From the NCBI RefSeq assembly GCF_002179965.1, contig NZ_NGUQ01000033.1, positions 62,001 through 126,000 on the forward strand: a DNA stretch of 64,000 nucleotides. The letters run 5' to 3'. Each line of letters begins with the position of its first letter. Within the stretch, counting starts at the first letter, position 1. Shown piece after piece: positions 25,924 through 35,505 of the stretch. This DNA is from Pandoraea sp. PE-S2T-3. GTDB taxonomy: Bacteria; Pseudomonadota; Gammaproteobacteria; Burkholderiales; Burkholderiaceae. A program made the translations under genes and the position numbers. The notes beneath the pieces are model-generated. The model was not told the origin of the DNA. It worked only from the letters and a program-made list of their open reading frames with translations, and did not search any database.

Positions 25924-26820
25924 ATGCAGACCAACGCCACGCGCGCCTCCCTGCGCATCACGCATCAACGCCCCGCTGCGGCGCTACAGTCCACCATCGA
26001 CCGCTACTGGGGATGGGACGCTTGCGGTACGCCCGGCACGCCTGCGGCACCTGCTGTGCAACTCATGCCGCTTATACCCGGGCCGGGCGGCATGGAGATC
26101 TTCTTCCACTTCGGCGAACCCTTCGCCGCACAATCGGGCGCTCGCCTGCCCCGCGCGCACATCACCTGCCTGCGAGGCGCGCCGGTCACGCTCGACGCAC
26201 CGGTGGCCCTCGACTTCATCGCCGTGCGCGTGATATCTGGCGAAATTCCGTCGCTGACCGATGTCCCCGTCGGCGACTTTGCCGACACGTTCATCGACGC
26301 CGCAGACCTGTGGGGTACCGCCGTCAAGGAACTGCACGAGCGCATGGCCCGCGCCGCGACGTTCGACGCACGGGCCTCGCTGCTTGACGCCTTCTTTCTG
26401 AAACGGCAGCGGTCCCACCTACCGGGCCGCGACATCCGCCCGGCGATTGCGCAACTTCACGGCGGCCAGACGCGCATCGAAGACCTGTGCGCCGTGACGA
26501 ACCTCGGCCGCCGACAACTGGAAATACGTTTCCGGCAAATGACCGGGGCATCGCCCGTGCGGTTTCGGCGTCTGGCGCGACTGCGCCGCTCCCTGCGCGA
26601 ATTGTTGCTCGCCCCGCACTCTCACACGCTCACGCAGTTGCTCGATGCGGGCTATGTCGATCAGGCACAGCAAGTCCATGAATTCCGGGCGCTGACGTGT
26701 CAAACCCCGTCGCAATTGCGCCGCGCGGCGCTTGCCGGCGGTGCGCATTTCTACAATCCGTCTTGGCAGGCGAGCGCGATACTGGACGCCCACCCCCGCC
26801 CGAACGGACTCCTACGATGA
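25924..26820 (+). CDS. AraC-family regulator
   Basis: 298 residues. A cupin-like N-terminal domain lies at ~20-150, and the C-terminal AraC HTH pair at ~165-265 (TRIEDLCAVTNLGRRQLEIR, SPVRFRRLARLRRSL, then a second HTH around LLDAGYVDQAQQVHEF). Start at 25924 (MQTNATRASL), 100 bp from the divergent dehydratase start. Its stop overlaps the next gene (ATGA), so regulator, Dabb protein and probably the ABC importer are one transcript. It probably senses the imported substrate. Confidence 0.85.
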   Translation: MQTNATRASLRITHQRPAAALQSTIDRYWGWDACGTPGTPAAPAVQLMPLIPGPGGMEIFFHFGEPFAAQSGARLPRAHITCLRGAPVTLDAPVALDFIAVRVISGEIPSLTDVPVGDFADTFIDAADLWGTAVKELHERMARAATFDARASLLDAFFLKRQRSHLPGRDIRPAIAQLHGGQTRIEDLCAVTNLGRRQLEIRFRQMTGASPVRFRRLARLRRSLRELLLAPHSHTLTQLLDAGYVDQAQQVHEFRALTCQTPSQLRRAALAGGAHFYNPSWQASAILDAHPRPNGLLR

Positions 26821-27281
26821 ATGCACCCGCAGAACACCCTGCCCTGCCAGCCGCCGAGCGCCTCGCACACCGTTGCGCACAAATCGGTACGAAAGCCTTT
26901 ACCGCGCGCGACTACGGGCCGGGTTTGTTGCGGCATATTGTGTTGCTGCGCTTTGCGAACGACGTACCGGCAAGCGAGCGTGAAGGTATGATTGAGCGCT
27001 TTCTGCGCTTGCAGGACGATTGCCAGCGCGACGCGCGGCCCTATATTCGCAGCATCGAATACGGCCGGCAGGCGAGCGGAGAAGGCAATGCGCTCGGATT
27101 CGAACATGCGTTTGTCATGACATTCGATTCCGAAGGCGATCGCAACTTCTATGTCGGGGAGCCGATCGTGCTTGACACGGCCTGTTACGACCCCGTCCAT
27201 CACGCCTTCAAGGCGGCCATTGGCCCGATGCTTGCGCCACAAGGCGCACTCGTCTTTGACTTTTTTCCCGGCGCGCGGTGA
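26817..27281 (+). CDS. Stress-responsive A/B-barrel (Dabb) domain protein
   Basis: 154 residues. Dabb fold with the start HIVLLRFANDVPASEREGM near residue 38 and a C-terminal HHAFKAAIGPML; an N-terminal extension of ~35 residues precedes it. Dabb proteins form dimeric ferredoxin-like barrels used by several small-molecule enzymes and stress proteins. The start overlaps the AraC stop by 4 bp. The gene may modify the compound imported by the ABC system that follows; function not proven. Confidence 0.75.
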   Translation: MNAPAEHPALPAAERLAHRCAQIGTKAFTARDYGPGLLRHIVLLRFANDVPASEREGMIERFLRLQDDCQRDARPYIRSIEYGRQASGEGNALGFEHAFVMTFDSEGDRNFYVGEPIVLDTACYDPVHHAFKAAIGPMLAPQGALVFDFFPGAR

Positions 27282-27308
27282 TGCGCCGGCTGGTTTGACC
27301 CGGAGTAG

Positions 27309-28298
27309 ATGATGAAAAGGCTGTTCCAACTCGCTCACCTGTTTGCATTGGCGGGCGCCCTCCTTCTGCCGGCTTCGCGTGCCGCCCACGCCGAAGAGAT
27401 TTCCGTCACCCAATGGGGCAGCAGCCTGTACGGCCTGCCCTACGCGGTGGCCATGGACGGCGGTCTGTTCAAGAAGGCCGGGGTCGACATCACCGGCATT
27501 CTCAGCTCGGGCGGCGGCGGCACCACGGTGCGCAACATCCTCGCGAGCAAGACCCCTTACGGTGAAGTTGCCGTGTCGGCCGCACTCGCCGCAGCGCGCC
27601 AGGGGCTCGACATCGTGATCGTGAACGTCGGCACGCGCAGCGTGGCCGAGGCGTCGATGGTCACAATGCCGGACAGCGCCATCCACTCGCTGAACGACCT
27701 CGTCGGCAAGAAGGTGGCCATCACTTCGCCGAAAAGCGTGTCTGAAATGCTCTTCCTCATGGTGTTGCGCGAAAAAGGCATCGACGCCTCGAAGATCACA
27801 CGCGTGGCCTCTGGTGGCTACGTCAATGGCATGACCATGCTCGAACAGGGCGCAGTGGCGGGTGCCGTCGCGATCGAACCGCTGTCGATCCTGCGCAAAT
27901 CGCAATATCGAACGCTCTACCGTGCGGGCGACGTGCTCAAGCCGATGACGACCTCCGTGGGCATCACCACGCGCGCGTTTGCTCAATCGCACCCGGAAAC
28001 GCTGCGCGCGATCATCGCTGGCCGCCGTGCCGGGGTGGATGCCACGTATGCCAATCCGTCCGCCGCGGCAAAACTGCTTGCGGCGCAATTCAAACTCTCG
28101 CCGGACGTTGCGAAAGAGGCCGTCGACAACATGGTGCGCTCGCACATGTGGAGTCAGGGTCAATTCGACCGCGCCGAGCTCGATCGTGTCGCCAGCGGGC
28201 TCAAGCTCATCGGCGAAATCAAAGACGATGTCGACTGGCCGAAGCTGATCGATTCGCGCTTCCTGCCGGTCGATATTCACGCGAAGGGCCAGCTATGA
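27309..28298 (+). CDS. ABC importer substrate-binding protein, NMT1/SsuA type
   Basis: 329 residues. Signal peptide with cleavage after SRAAHA (near residue 29), then an NMT1/THI5-like periplasmic binding domain (MDGGLFKKAGVDITGILSSG, LVGKKVAITSPKSV, GYVNGMTMLEQGAVAGAV). Binding proteins of this type serve aliphatic sulfonates, taurine, nitrate or pyrimidine precursors; the ligand here is not readable. First gene of an importer block with an ATPase and two permeases; the next start overlaps its stop. Confidence 0.88.
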   Translation: MMKRLFQLAHLFALAGALLLPASRAAHAEEISVTQWGSSLYGLPYAVAMDGGLFKKAGVDITGILSSGGGGTTVRNILASKTPYGEVAVSAALAAARQGLDIVIVNVGTRSVAEASMVTMPDSAIHSLNDLVGKKVAITSPKSVSEMLFLMVLREKGIDASKITRVASGGYVNGMTMLEQGAVAGAVAIEPLSILRKSQYRTLYRAGDVLKPMTTSVGITTRAFAQSHPETLRAIIAGRRAGVDATYANPSAAAKLLAAQFKLSPDVAKEAVDNMVRSHMWSQGQFDRAELDRVASGLKLIGEIKDDVDWPKLIDSRFLPVDIHAKGQL

Positions 28299-29182
28299 CT
28301 TCGCCGCACCCGGGCCCGCATCTGCATCTGGTGGACGGCGTCGCGACACCGCATGCGAGCCATGAACCGCACGCCGTGCTGGCAGGCGTGACGAAGGACT
28401 TCGACACGCCCGACCAAAAAACGGCCAGAAAGACGCGGATGCAGGCGCTCGGCCCCGTCGATCTGACGCTGCGCAAAGGCGAGTTCTTTTCGGTCGTGGG
28501 GCCTTCCGGCTGCGGCAAATCGACGTTGCTCGAACTGATTGCCGGGCTGGCGAAGCCGACATCCGGCACCGTGCATTTCGAAGGGCAGCCGGTGAATGGC
28601 GTGCCCGACGGCGTCGGCGTGGTGTTTCAGGAAGATGCGTCGTTTCCGTGGCTGACCGTGCGCGAGAACATCGGCTTCGGCCTGCGCATGGCAGGCATCG
28701 ACGGTGCCGAGGTGGCACGCCGCGTCGGCTATGCGCTCGGTTTCATGGGATTGCGCGACTTTGCGAATGCGTATCCCGCTCAGCTTTCGGGCGGCATGCG
28801 TCAACGCATGTGCATCGCGCGCACGCTCGTCATTGCCCCGCGCCTGATTCTGCTCGACGAGCCGTTTGGCGCGCTCGATCAACAGACCCGCATGCTCATG
28901 GGCGACGAATTGCTTCGACTGTGGCGGGAAACGTCTGCCACCGTGCTGTTGATTACGCACGCGCTCGATGAGGCAGCCGTGCTGTCGGATCGCGTCGGCG
29001 TCATGTCCGCTCGCCCCGGGCGCTTTATCGACGTCATCGACACCGGCTGGGCGCCGCAACGCGACAGCCGGGTTGTCACCACGCCGCGCTTCGGCGAAAT
29101 CACAGCGCGCCTGTGGGAGACGCTGCGCGCCGAGTCGCTCAAAGCGATGCAGGACGGAGAGCGCCCGAATACATTCTCATGA
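28295..29182 (+). CDS. ABC importer ATPase, SsuB/TauB type
   Basis: 295 residues. Walker A GPSGCGKST, Q-loop FQEDASFPWL, signature LSGGMRQRM, Walker B LILLDEPFGALD and switch His in LLITHALDEA. The N-terminal ~35 residues before the nucleotide-binding domain are an extension with many His. The start overlaps the binding-protein stop (ATGA), and its stop overlaps the first permease. Drives import through the two permeases that follow. Confidence 0.92.
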   Translation: MTSPHPGPHLHLVDGVATPHASHEPHAVLAGVTKDFDTPDQKTARKTRMQALGPVDLTLRKGEFFSVVGPSGCGKSTLLELIAGLAKPTSGTVHFEGQPVNGVPDGVGVVFQEDASFPWLTVRENIGFGLRMAGIDGAEVARRVGYALGFMGLRDFANAYPAQLSGGMRQRMCIARTLVIAPRLILLDEPFGALDQQTRMLMGDELLRLWRETSATVLLITHALDEAAVLSDRVGVMSARPGRFIDVIDTGWAPQRDSRVVTTPRFGEITARLWETLRAESLKAMQDGERPNTFS

Positions 29183-29931
29183 TTCGCACTGAACGTCTCA
29201 TCCGCACCGGCATCGTCGCCGGGCTAGTACTGCTTGTCGAAGCCCTGTGCCGTCTCGGCACGATCCCGGCATCGGTCATGATCGCCCCGAGCGCAATGGC
29301 GGCGCACGCCATCGACGTGCTGCGTGAGGGGCGCTTTACGCACGACATCCTCACGAGCTTCGCCAGCATCGCCGTCGCCTCGGTTTGCGCCGTGGGGTTT
29401 GGCTTTGCCGCCGGACTCGTCATTCACACGTTGCCGGGCGTACGCCGCGCACTGGAGCCCCTGATCGCCAGCTATTACGCGGTGCCGACGTTCGCGTTCT
29501 ATCCCGTGTTCATCGTGCTGTTCGGCGTCGGCGCGCTGCCGATCATCGCCATCGCCACCTTGCTGGCCGTGGTCTCGATGATTACGGCAACCATGACCGG
29601 ACTCGATCGCATCCCTCGCTCGTTTTCAAAAACGGCCCGCGTGATGCGACTCTCGCGCTGGCAGGCCGTCTGGCACGTGAAATTTCCAGCGGCCCTGCCC
29701 CATCTGTTTAGCGGCGTGCGCCTCGCGGTATCACACGCCTTCATTGGTGTGATCGCGTCCGAGTTCATCCTGTCGGGCTCGGGCATCGGTTACGCCATCA
29801 GCTACGCGTATAACAATTTCGAGAATGCCGACATGTACGCCCTGATGCTCACGGTACTGATCACGGTGACGTTGGTCAACGGCGTACTCAACCACGTCGA
29901 TGCGCGCTTTCAGGCGCGCAGCCGCCGCTGA
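29179..29931 (+). CDS. ABC importer permease 1, SsuC/TauC type
   Basis: 250 residues with six predicted helices and the EAA loop near LSRWQAVWHVKFPAALPH. Start at 29179 overlaps the ATPase stop by 4 bp. A second, distinct permease follows at 16 bp, so the transporter channel is probably a heterodimer, unusual for this family, which is normally a homodimer. Confidence 0.9.
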   Translation: MIRTERLIRTGIVAGLVLLVEALCRLGTIPASVMIAPSAMAAHAIDVLREGRFTHDILTSFASIAVASVCAVGFGFAAGLVIHTLPGVRRALEPLIASYYAVPTFAFYPVFIVLFGVGALPIIAIATLLAVVSMITATMTGLDRIPRSFSKTARVMRLSRWQAVWHVKFPAALPHLFSGVRLAVSHAFIGVIASEFILSGSGIGYAISYAYNNFENADMYALMLTVLITVTLVNGVLNHVDARFQARSRR

Positions 29932-29946
29932 TCGGCACCGATTCGC

Positions 29947-30693
29947 ATGGAAACGAAAAAACCCAACCCGCTCGGCACACTGGCCGTCCTGCTCGTTTTG
30001 ATTGGCGTGTGGCAAGGGGTGCACTGGCTCAACGGCGCAGCACTCAGTTCCCCCTCGGCCACGGTGCAAGGGCTCTGGCAGATGATGGGCACGGCGTCGT
30101 TCTGGGACGATGCGGCGGAGACTGGCCTCGCGCTGATCTACGCACTGGTGATCGCCGTCGCGGGCGGCATCGCCTTAGGACTGGGGCTGGGGGCGAATCG
30201 CCTCGCCGCCAACGTGGCCGAGCCGATTCTTATCAACCTGTATTCGCTGCCGAAGGTGACGCTGTATCCGCTGGTGCTGCTGATCTTCGGTCTGGGGCTC
30301 GCGGCCAAGGTGGCCTTCGGGGTGATGCACGGCTTGATCCCGATCCTCATCTTCACGATGAACGGCATCCGGCAGATCAAGCCTGTGTATTTTCGCGCGG
30401 CCCACGCGATGCATCTGTCGCGCCGCCAGATTGCACTGCGTGTCGTGCTGCCCGCCGTACTGCCCGAAGTGTTGTCGGGCGTGCGGCTGGGATTCTCGCT
30501 GTCGCTGCTCGGCGTGTTGATCGGCGAGATGTTCGCCTCGCAAAAGGGGCTCGGTCATCAGCTATCGAATGCGATGAATCTGGGCAATATCGATACGATC
30601 ATGGCCGTCGCACTGTTTCTGATGCTGTTCGCGCTGGCGGGCAATGCGCTGCTCTCGGCATTGAGCCGGCGCTACCGCGCCCTCGGCGCCTGA
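29947..30693 (+). CDS. ABC importer permease 2, SsuC/TauC type
   Basis: 248 residues with six helices and an EAA loop (HLSRRQIALRVVLPAVLPE). It is related in layout to, but divergent from, permease 1. It completes the binding protein-ATPase-permease-permease set. No terminator visible in the 10 bp before the convergent nitronate monooxygenase stop at 30704. Confidence 0.9.
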   Translation: METKKPNPLGTLAVLLVLIGVWQGVHWLNGAALSSPSATVQGLWQMMGTASFWDDAAETGLALIYALVIAVAGGIALGLGLGANRLAANVAEPILINLYSLPKVTLYPLVLLIFGLGLAAKVAFGVMHGLIPILIFTMNGIRQIKPVYFRAAHAMHLSRRQIALRVVLPAVLPEVLSGVRLGFSLSLLGVLIGEMFASQKGLGHQLSNAMNLGNIDTIMAVALFLMLFALAGNALLSALSRRYRALGA

Positions 30694-30703
30694 GCCGCGT
30701 CGT

Positions 30704-31648
30704 TCAACCGGCAATCCGACGCGCGGCCGCTTCGTATTCTTCCACCAGCCGGGCCATGACGTCGGCCGCACCTGGCAGATCGTCGATGAGTCCGGCCGAC
30801 TGCCCGAGTTCCACCTTCCCCCAGTCGATGTCGCCATCGAGCGCCGCCTGCTTGAGCGAGCTGGATTTGAACAGAGCGTCGTAGGCGTCGGCATCCGGTT
30901 CGTCACGGTCGGCTTGCAGCACGCGCTCGGCAAAACGATTGCGCGTCATGCGCACCGGCAAGCCACGCACGCCGACGAGCGCGGTGGCATCAATCTCGGT
31001 TTCGAGCACTGCACGCTTGTAGTTCTCGTGGACACCGGCCTCGCGGGTTGCCAGAAAGCGCGTCCCCAACTGCACGGCATCGGCACCGAGCGCCAGCAGC
31101 GCCGCCACACCATAACCATCGGCGACACCCCCACCCGCCACGATCGGCAGGTCGAATTCCTGCACCGCGCGACGCACGGCCACCAACGTGCTGACGCCGT
31201 TAGCGGGGGGGTGCCCACCCGCTTCCGCGCCGACAACAACAAGCGCATCGACGCCGGCATCCGCTGCCTTGCGGGCGTGCGCCATCGTCGAAACCACGTG
31301 AATCCATCGCACGCCACGCGCGTGAAAACGCGCCAGATGTGCTTTCGGTCCCCCTTGCGAGGCGATGACCACCGGCACGCCCTCTTCTTCGATCACGCCG
31401 AGAAATAGCTCGGCTTGCGGACGATAAAGCGGAATGTTGACGGCGAACGCACCGTTGGTCGCGGCTTTGACTTCGCGCACGGTCGCGCGAAACGCATCAA
31501 GGTACATCGGCCCGGCGGCAATCACCCCGAGGCCACCGGCCTTCGACACCGCAGCGGGCAGCGCGGCATTTGACGAGGCCCAGCTCATCCCGGCCTGAAT
31601 GATGGGATAGCGAATGTTCAGCAGGCGGGTGAGTCGGGTCTGAAGCAT
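30704..31648 (-). CDS. Nitronate monooxygenase family protein
   Basis: 314 residues. TIM-barrel flavoprotein of the 2-nitropropane dioxygenase family: N-terminal PIIQAGMSWASS, VVVGAEAGGHPP (FMN-binding region with His), VAGGGVADGYG and GADAVQLGTRFLAT. Start at 31648 (MLQTRLTRLLN) has AGGGA eight bases upstream; the earlier ATG at 31693 was rejected. Related proteins oxidise nitronates or reduce enoyl-CoA-type substrates. Its place behind the MarR regulator of an acyl-CoA island hints at a role there. Confidence 0.88.
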   Translation of the reverse strand: MLQTRLTRLLNIRYPIIQAGMSWASSNAALPAAVSKAGGLGVIAAGPMYLDAFRATVREVKAATNGAFAVNIPLYRPQAELFLGVIEEEGVPVVIASQGGPKAHLARFHARGVRWIHVVSTMAHARKAADAGVDALVVVGAEAGGHPPANGVSTLVAVRRAVQEFDLPIVAGGGVADGYGVAALLALGADAVQLGTRFLATREAGVHENYKRAVLETEIDATALVGVRGLPVRMTRNRFAERVLQADRDEPDADAYDALFKSSSLKQAALDGDIDWGKVELGQSAGLIDDLPGAADVMARLVEEYEAAARRIAG

Positions 31649-31752
31649 GAAGAGTCCCTGGAATTGCCGCGCGAGCGCGCATTGACGATGCACGTCAATC
31701 TAAGGGACATAGGAGACAAAGTCAAATAAATTACAGCAATGATTTCGACGGA

Positions 31753-32307
31753 TTATTCGCCATCTCCCGCCTCTTCCCGCTCTTGATCCAGCATGATTCT
31801 CGCCTGATAGGTGAGTTTATCAAGTATTTTAGGCAAAGCATCACGCTCGGCGCGCGTGAGCACCGACAGCAGCCGCTCATTGAGCTCTTCGGCGACGGGA
31901 AAGACTTGTTTGACGAGATCGCGGCCATGCGGCGTGAGCGAGATCACCACACCGCGCGCATCCGAACTGTCGGTGCTGCGCTGGAGAATGCCACGGGATT
32001 CGAGCGTCGTGACGGTGCGGCTCATCAACCCTCGGTCGAATTGGGCTTGCTCGGCGAGCCGATTGAGCGACATGCCGGAAATGCTGTGCAGCAGCGCGAT
32101 GGAGCGCCACTCGTTAAGCGTCAGACCGAAGTTTCGCTCGTAGACGCTCGACGATCCCTTCGTGTAGATGTTCGTCAGTTGACGCAACTGAAACGACGTG
32201 AGCTGCCGCAAGTCGGAAGGTGCTGCGTTCACCGGTTCGGGTGAGCCCGAAGGCTTGGGGTTGGACTTGGGCATGTGACGGGAGCGCCGGGATTGGGATG
32301 GCGTCAT
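31753..32307 (-). CDS. MarR-family regulator
   Basis: 184 residues. Winged helix at ~60-130 with LTLNEWRSIALLHSISGMSL, LAEQAQFDRGLMSRTVTTLE and a wing DSSDARGVVISLT. ATG at 32307 has GAGG at good spacing; ATGs at 32334 and 32274 are alternatives. It lies in the middle of a minus-strand series of acyl-CoA catabolic genes, so it is the probable repressor of that series, responding to an acyl or aromatic intermediate. Confidence 0.88.
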   Translation of the reverse strand: MTPSQSRRSRHMPKSNPKPSGSPEPVNAAPSDLRQLTSFQLRQLTNIYTKGSSSVYERNFGLTLNEWRSIALLHSISGMSLNRLAEQAQFDRGLMSRTVTTLESRGILQRSTDSSDARGVVISLTPHGRDLVKQVFPVAEELNERLLSVLTRAERDALPKILDKLTYQARIMLDQEREEAGDGE

Positions 32308-32385
32308 GCTATCGCCTCGCCAATGCCCGGTCAAACGCGCACCGGTGCGAGCACGAATGCAGGCACGGGTGCGCTCGATTTCACG

Positions 32386-33777
32386 TTACGCGCGGCCTGC
32401 ACCGCCCGCGCCAGTCTTAGGCAACAACCGCGCGGGAATCCCTATCAGCAGCAAAAAGCCACCGAAGAGCACGATGCAGCCCGCCACCTGCAACCCCAAC
32501 GCCAGATTGCCCGTGACCGATTTGATATAGCCGATGACGCTGGGCCCCACCAACCCGCCCAGCGCGCCGATGCTGCTCACCACGGCGATCCCGGCAGCGG
32601 CACTCGCCGGGGCGAGATACGTCGACGGAATGGTCCAGAACACCGACAGGCTCGACAAATGCCCTGCCGTGGCAATCGCCAGCAACAGCACCGCCAGCAC
32701 GAGGTTGTGCGACATATAAGGCATGACCATCAGGCTGACGGCCGCACACATCAACGGCAGCGCCGCGTGCCAGCGACGCTCGCGATGGCGGTCGGAATGA
32801 CGGCTCACGATCAGCATCGCGACGATACCGACGACCGGCGGCAGCGCCGACAGCAGCCCGACGTGAAAGGTATCGCGCACGCCCGTGGCCTGAATCACCA
32901 CCGGCGCAAAGAACGCAATGGTGCTGGCCAGCACATACGCGCAGAACGAGACGAGCCCCGCCACATAGACCCGCCAGTCGCCGAGTGCTGCCAGCGTGCC
33001 GCCTTTCCCGTGGCCGTGCGCGGCCTTCCCTGCTTTCTGTGCACGCTCAACGCTCAATGCCTGCGTGAGTCTCGCCTTCTCATCGGCCGTGAGCCATTTG
33101 GCCGATTCCGGGCGGTCTTCCAGACTGAAGAACACCACGATGCCCAGCGCAATGGCCGGCAACCCTTCGAGCAGAAACATCCACTGCCACCCAGCGAGAC
33201 CGTGCACTTCGTGAAACTGGCGCATGATCCAGCCCGAGGTCGGCGCACCGATCATCGTGGCAATCGGAATGGCGACGAACGACAAGGCCGTTACGCGCGC
33301 CCGGCGTTCCGCCGGAAACCAATAGCTCAGATACAGGATCAGGCCGGGAAAGAAACCCGCCTCGGCCGCACCAAGCAGCATGCGCGCGACGTAGAACTCC
33401 ATGGGCGTGCGCACGAACATCATCGCGCACGAGACCGCGCCCCACAGCGTCATGATGCGCAACAGCGTCTTGCGGGCACCCATACGGGCGAGCATCAGAT
33501 TGCTCGGCACCTCGAAGAGCAGGAAGCCGACAAAAAACAGCCCGGCGCCGATGCCGTAGACCAGATCGCTGAAATGCAGATCCGCCTTGAACTGAATCTG
33601 CGCGATGCCGATATTGGCGCGATCGATGTAGTTGATGATGTAGCAAACGAACAGCAACGGCAGAATGCGCCACGCGATCTTGCGATACGTCGCCTCCTCC
33701 ACACCCTGTATGCCCGGCACGGCGGCGTGCGCCGCGGCGGCGAACGGCTGTGAAGCCGTCGTCGTAGATGAAGTCAT
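32386..33777 (-). CDS. MFS transporter, anion:cation symporter type
   Basis: 463 residues with twelve predicted helices and a cytoplasmic middle loop. The helix 1 motif CYIINYIDRANIGIAQIQ is typical of the ACS group, which imports organic anions such as hexuronates, phthalate or tartrate. Strong GGAGGAG ribosome site at the start. It probably brings in the acid activated by the acyl-CoA synthetase 48 bp upstream in the same transcript. Confidence 0.9.
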   Translation of the reverse strand: MTSSTTTASQPFAAAAHAAVPGIQGVEEATYRKIAWRILPLLFVCYIINYIDRANIGIAQIQFKADLHFSDLVYGIGAGLFFVGFLLFEVPSNLMLARMGARKTLLRIMTLWGAVSCAMMFVRTPMEFYVARMLLGAAEAGFFPGLILYLSYWFPAERRARVTALSFVAIPIATMIGAPTSGWIMRQFHEVHGLAGWQWMFLLEGLPAIALGIVVFFSLEDRPESAKWLTADEKARLTQALSVERAQKAGKAAHGHGKGGTLAALGDWRVYVAGLVSFCAYVLASTIAFFAPVVIQATGVRDTFHVGLLSALPPVVGIVAMLIVSRHSDRHRERRWHAALPLMCAAVSLMVMPYMSHNLVLAVLLLAIATAGHLSSLSVFWTIPSTYLAPASAAAGIAVVSSIGALGGLVGPSVIGYIKSVTGNLALGLQVAGCIVLFGGFLLLIGIPARLLPKTGAGGAGRA

Positions 33778-33825
33778 GTCTCCTCCAATATTGTTTTGAT
33801 GAGCCGGCTCAGATGCTCTCTGGCA

Positions 33826-35505
33826 TCAGGACAAACCGAACTCCCGTATGGCGTACTCGCGCAGCTTGTTCTTCTGCACTTTCGAGCTTCCCGTCATGCC
33901 GATGCCGTCGAACGAGTCGACGAAGCACAGGTAACGGGGCACCTTGAAATTGGCGGCGCGCGACTTGCACCAGTCGATCAGCGCCTCGCTCGTGACCTCT
34001 GCGCCCGGGCGCAGCACAACGAACGCCGCGGGCACTTCGCCGAGCCGCGCGTCGGGCACGCCGACCACTTGGGCGAGTTGCACGGCGGGATGCGTGAACA
34101 GCGTCTCTTCCACTTCGGCCGGTGCGACGTTCTCACCCCCGACACGGAAGACATCCTTGAGCCGCCCGATCATGCGCAGCCGCCCTTCGTCGTCGATGAC
34201 GCCGAGATCGCCCGTGCGCAACCAGCCGTCGTCGCCCAGCGCTTGCGCGGTCTCCTTCGGCTTGTTGTAGTAGCCCTTCATCACGCCCCAACCGCGCACC
34301 TGAATCTCGCCCGGCGCGTTGGCAGCGGTGACCTCGCCGGTTTCCGCCGACACCGTGCGGATCTCGACACCCGGATGCGGGCTCGCCCAGCCACCGACGC
34401 GCAGCGCCAGCGGGTCGCGCCAGTCGTTGAGCACCACGTTGGGCGAGGCTTCCGACTGCCCGTAGGCGCCGACCATGTACGGCACACCCATCACGTCGTG
34501 AATCTTCTGCATGATCTCGGGGCCTGCTGCCGCCCAGCCGCCGCGCAGATGAATGCGCTCGCGCCGGAATTCGGGGTGCCCCATCATCATCAGGAAAATC
34601 GTGTCGTTGCCTGACGTGAGCGTGCAGCGCTCCTCATCGAGAATGGTCAGCACGCGCGCTACGTCGAACGACGGCACCGACAGCAGACAAGCCCCGGTCA
34701 CGAGCGAGACCAGCAGTGACATCGTGGTGCCCGCCACATGGAAGAACGGGCGAACGCTGAAATACCGGTCGTCAGACTGCACGCCGATCCGCAAGGCCGA
34801 CGCGGCGGCGTTCATCAACATGTTGCGATGGCGCAGCAGCACGCCCTTCGGGAACGACGTGGTGCCCGAGGTGTACTGAATCAGCAAGACATCGTCGGGA
34901 TCTACCGCTGCGGCACGACGCGCAGCCTCGGCACGCAGCACCGGTGTATCGGGCAGCGCGTCGAAATGCTCGACACCGGCGGGCAGCTCGCGCGCACTGT
35001 TCTTACCGTCGCCCACCATCACGGCACGTCGCAGCAACGGCAGCACAGTGCCCGGCAACTGGCTGTCAAAGCCGGGTTCTACGCCGCGCAGCAGTTGCGT
35101 GTAATCGATATTCAGGAACGTGTCGACGTAGAACAGCACGCGCACGTCGCCTTGATTCAGGCAGTAATTCAGCTCATCGGATTTGAAACGCGTATTGACG
35201 GGCACCGCGACCGCGCCAATCGACGCCGCCGCGTAGAACAGCACCACCCAATCCACCGAGTTGCCCATCAGAATGCCCACGTGTTCGCCGTGGCCGATGC
35301 CCAGCCCGACCATGCGGGCAGCCGCCTGCTCCACGCGTTGCGCGAGCGTGCGGTAATCGATGCGCTCGCCATCGATGACCAACGCCTCAGCCGCAGGCGT
35401 CAGGCGCGCCCGGTCGGCAAGCACATTCGGCAACGTGACCGGTCCCTCCAGTCCAAACTGGCGCGCGTAAACCTCGTGCCCTGCGCCGCTTTGAGGCTCA
35501 TGCAT
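33826..35505 (-). CDS. Acyl-CoA synthetase, AMP-binding family
   Basis: 559 residues. AMP-binding motifs are complete: P-loop IQYTSGTTSFPKGV, adenine region VGAYGQSEASP, TGDLGVIDDEGRL and C-terminal Lys motif TGSSKVQKNKLR. Forms an acyl-AMP and then the acyl-CoA of a carboxylic acid. Start at 35505 (MHEPQSG) has GGGAGG and overlaps the upstream hydratase stop by 8 bp. The acid is unknown; the transporter, hydratases and CoA-transferase around it imply a dedicated side-chain degradation route. Confidence 0.92.
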   Translation of the reverse strand: MHEPQSGAGHEVYARQFGLEGPVTLPNVLADRARLTPAAEALVIDGERIDYRTLAQRVEQAAARMVGLGIGHGEHVGILMGNSVDWVVLFYAAASIGAVAVPVNTRFKSDELNYCLNQGDVRVLFYVDTFLNIDYTQLLRGVEPGFDSQLPGTVLPLLRRAVMVGDGKNSARELPAGVEHFDALPDTPVLRAEAARRAAAVDPDDVLLIQYTSGTTSFPKGVLLRHRNMLMNAAASALRIGVQSDDRYFSVRPFFHVAGTTMSLLVSLVTGACLLSVPSFDVARVLTILDEERCTLTSGNDTIFLMMMGHPEFRRERIHLRGGWAAAGPEIMQKIHDVMGVPYMVGAYGQSEASPNVVLNDWRDPLALRVGGWASPHPGVEIRTVSAETGEVTAANAPGEIQVRGWGVMKGYYNKPKETAQALGDDGWLRTGDLGVIDDEGRLRMIGRLKDVFRVGGENVAPAEVEETLFTHPAVQLAQVVGVPDARLGEVPAAFVVLRPGAEVTSEALIDWCKSRAANFKVPRYLCFVDSFDGIGMTGSSKVQKNKLREYAIREFGLS

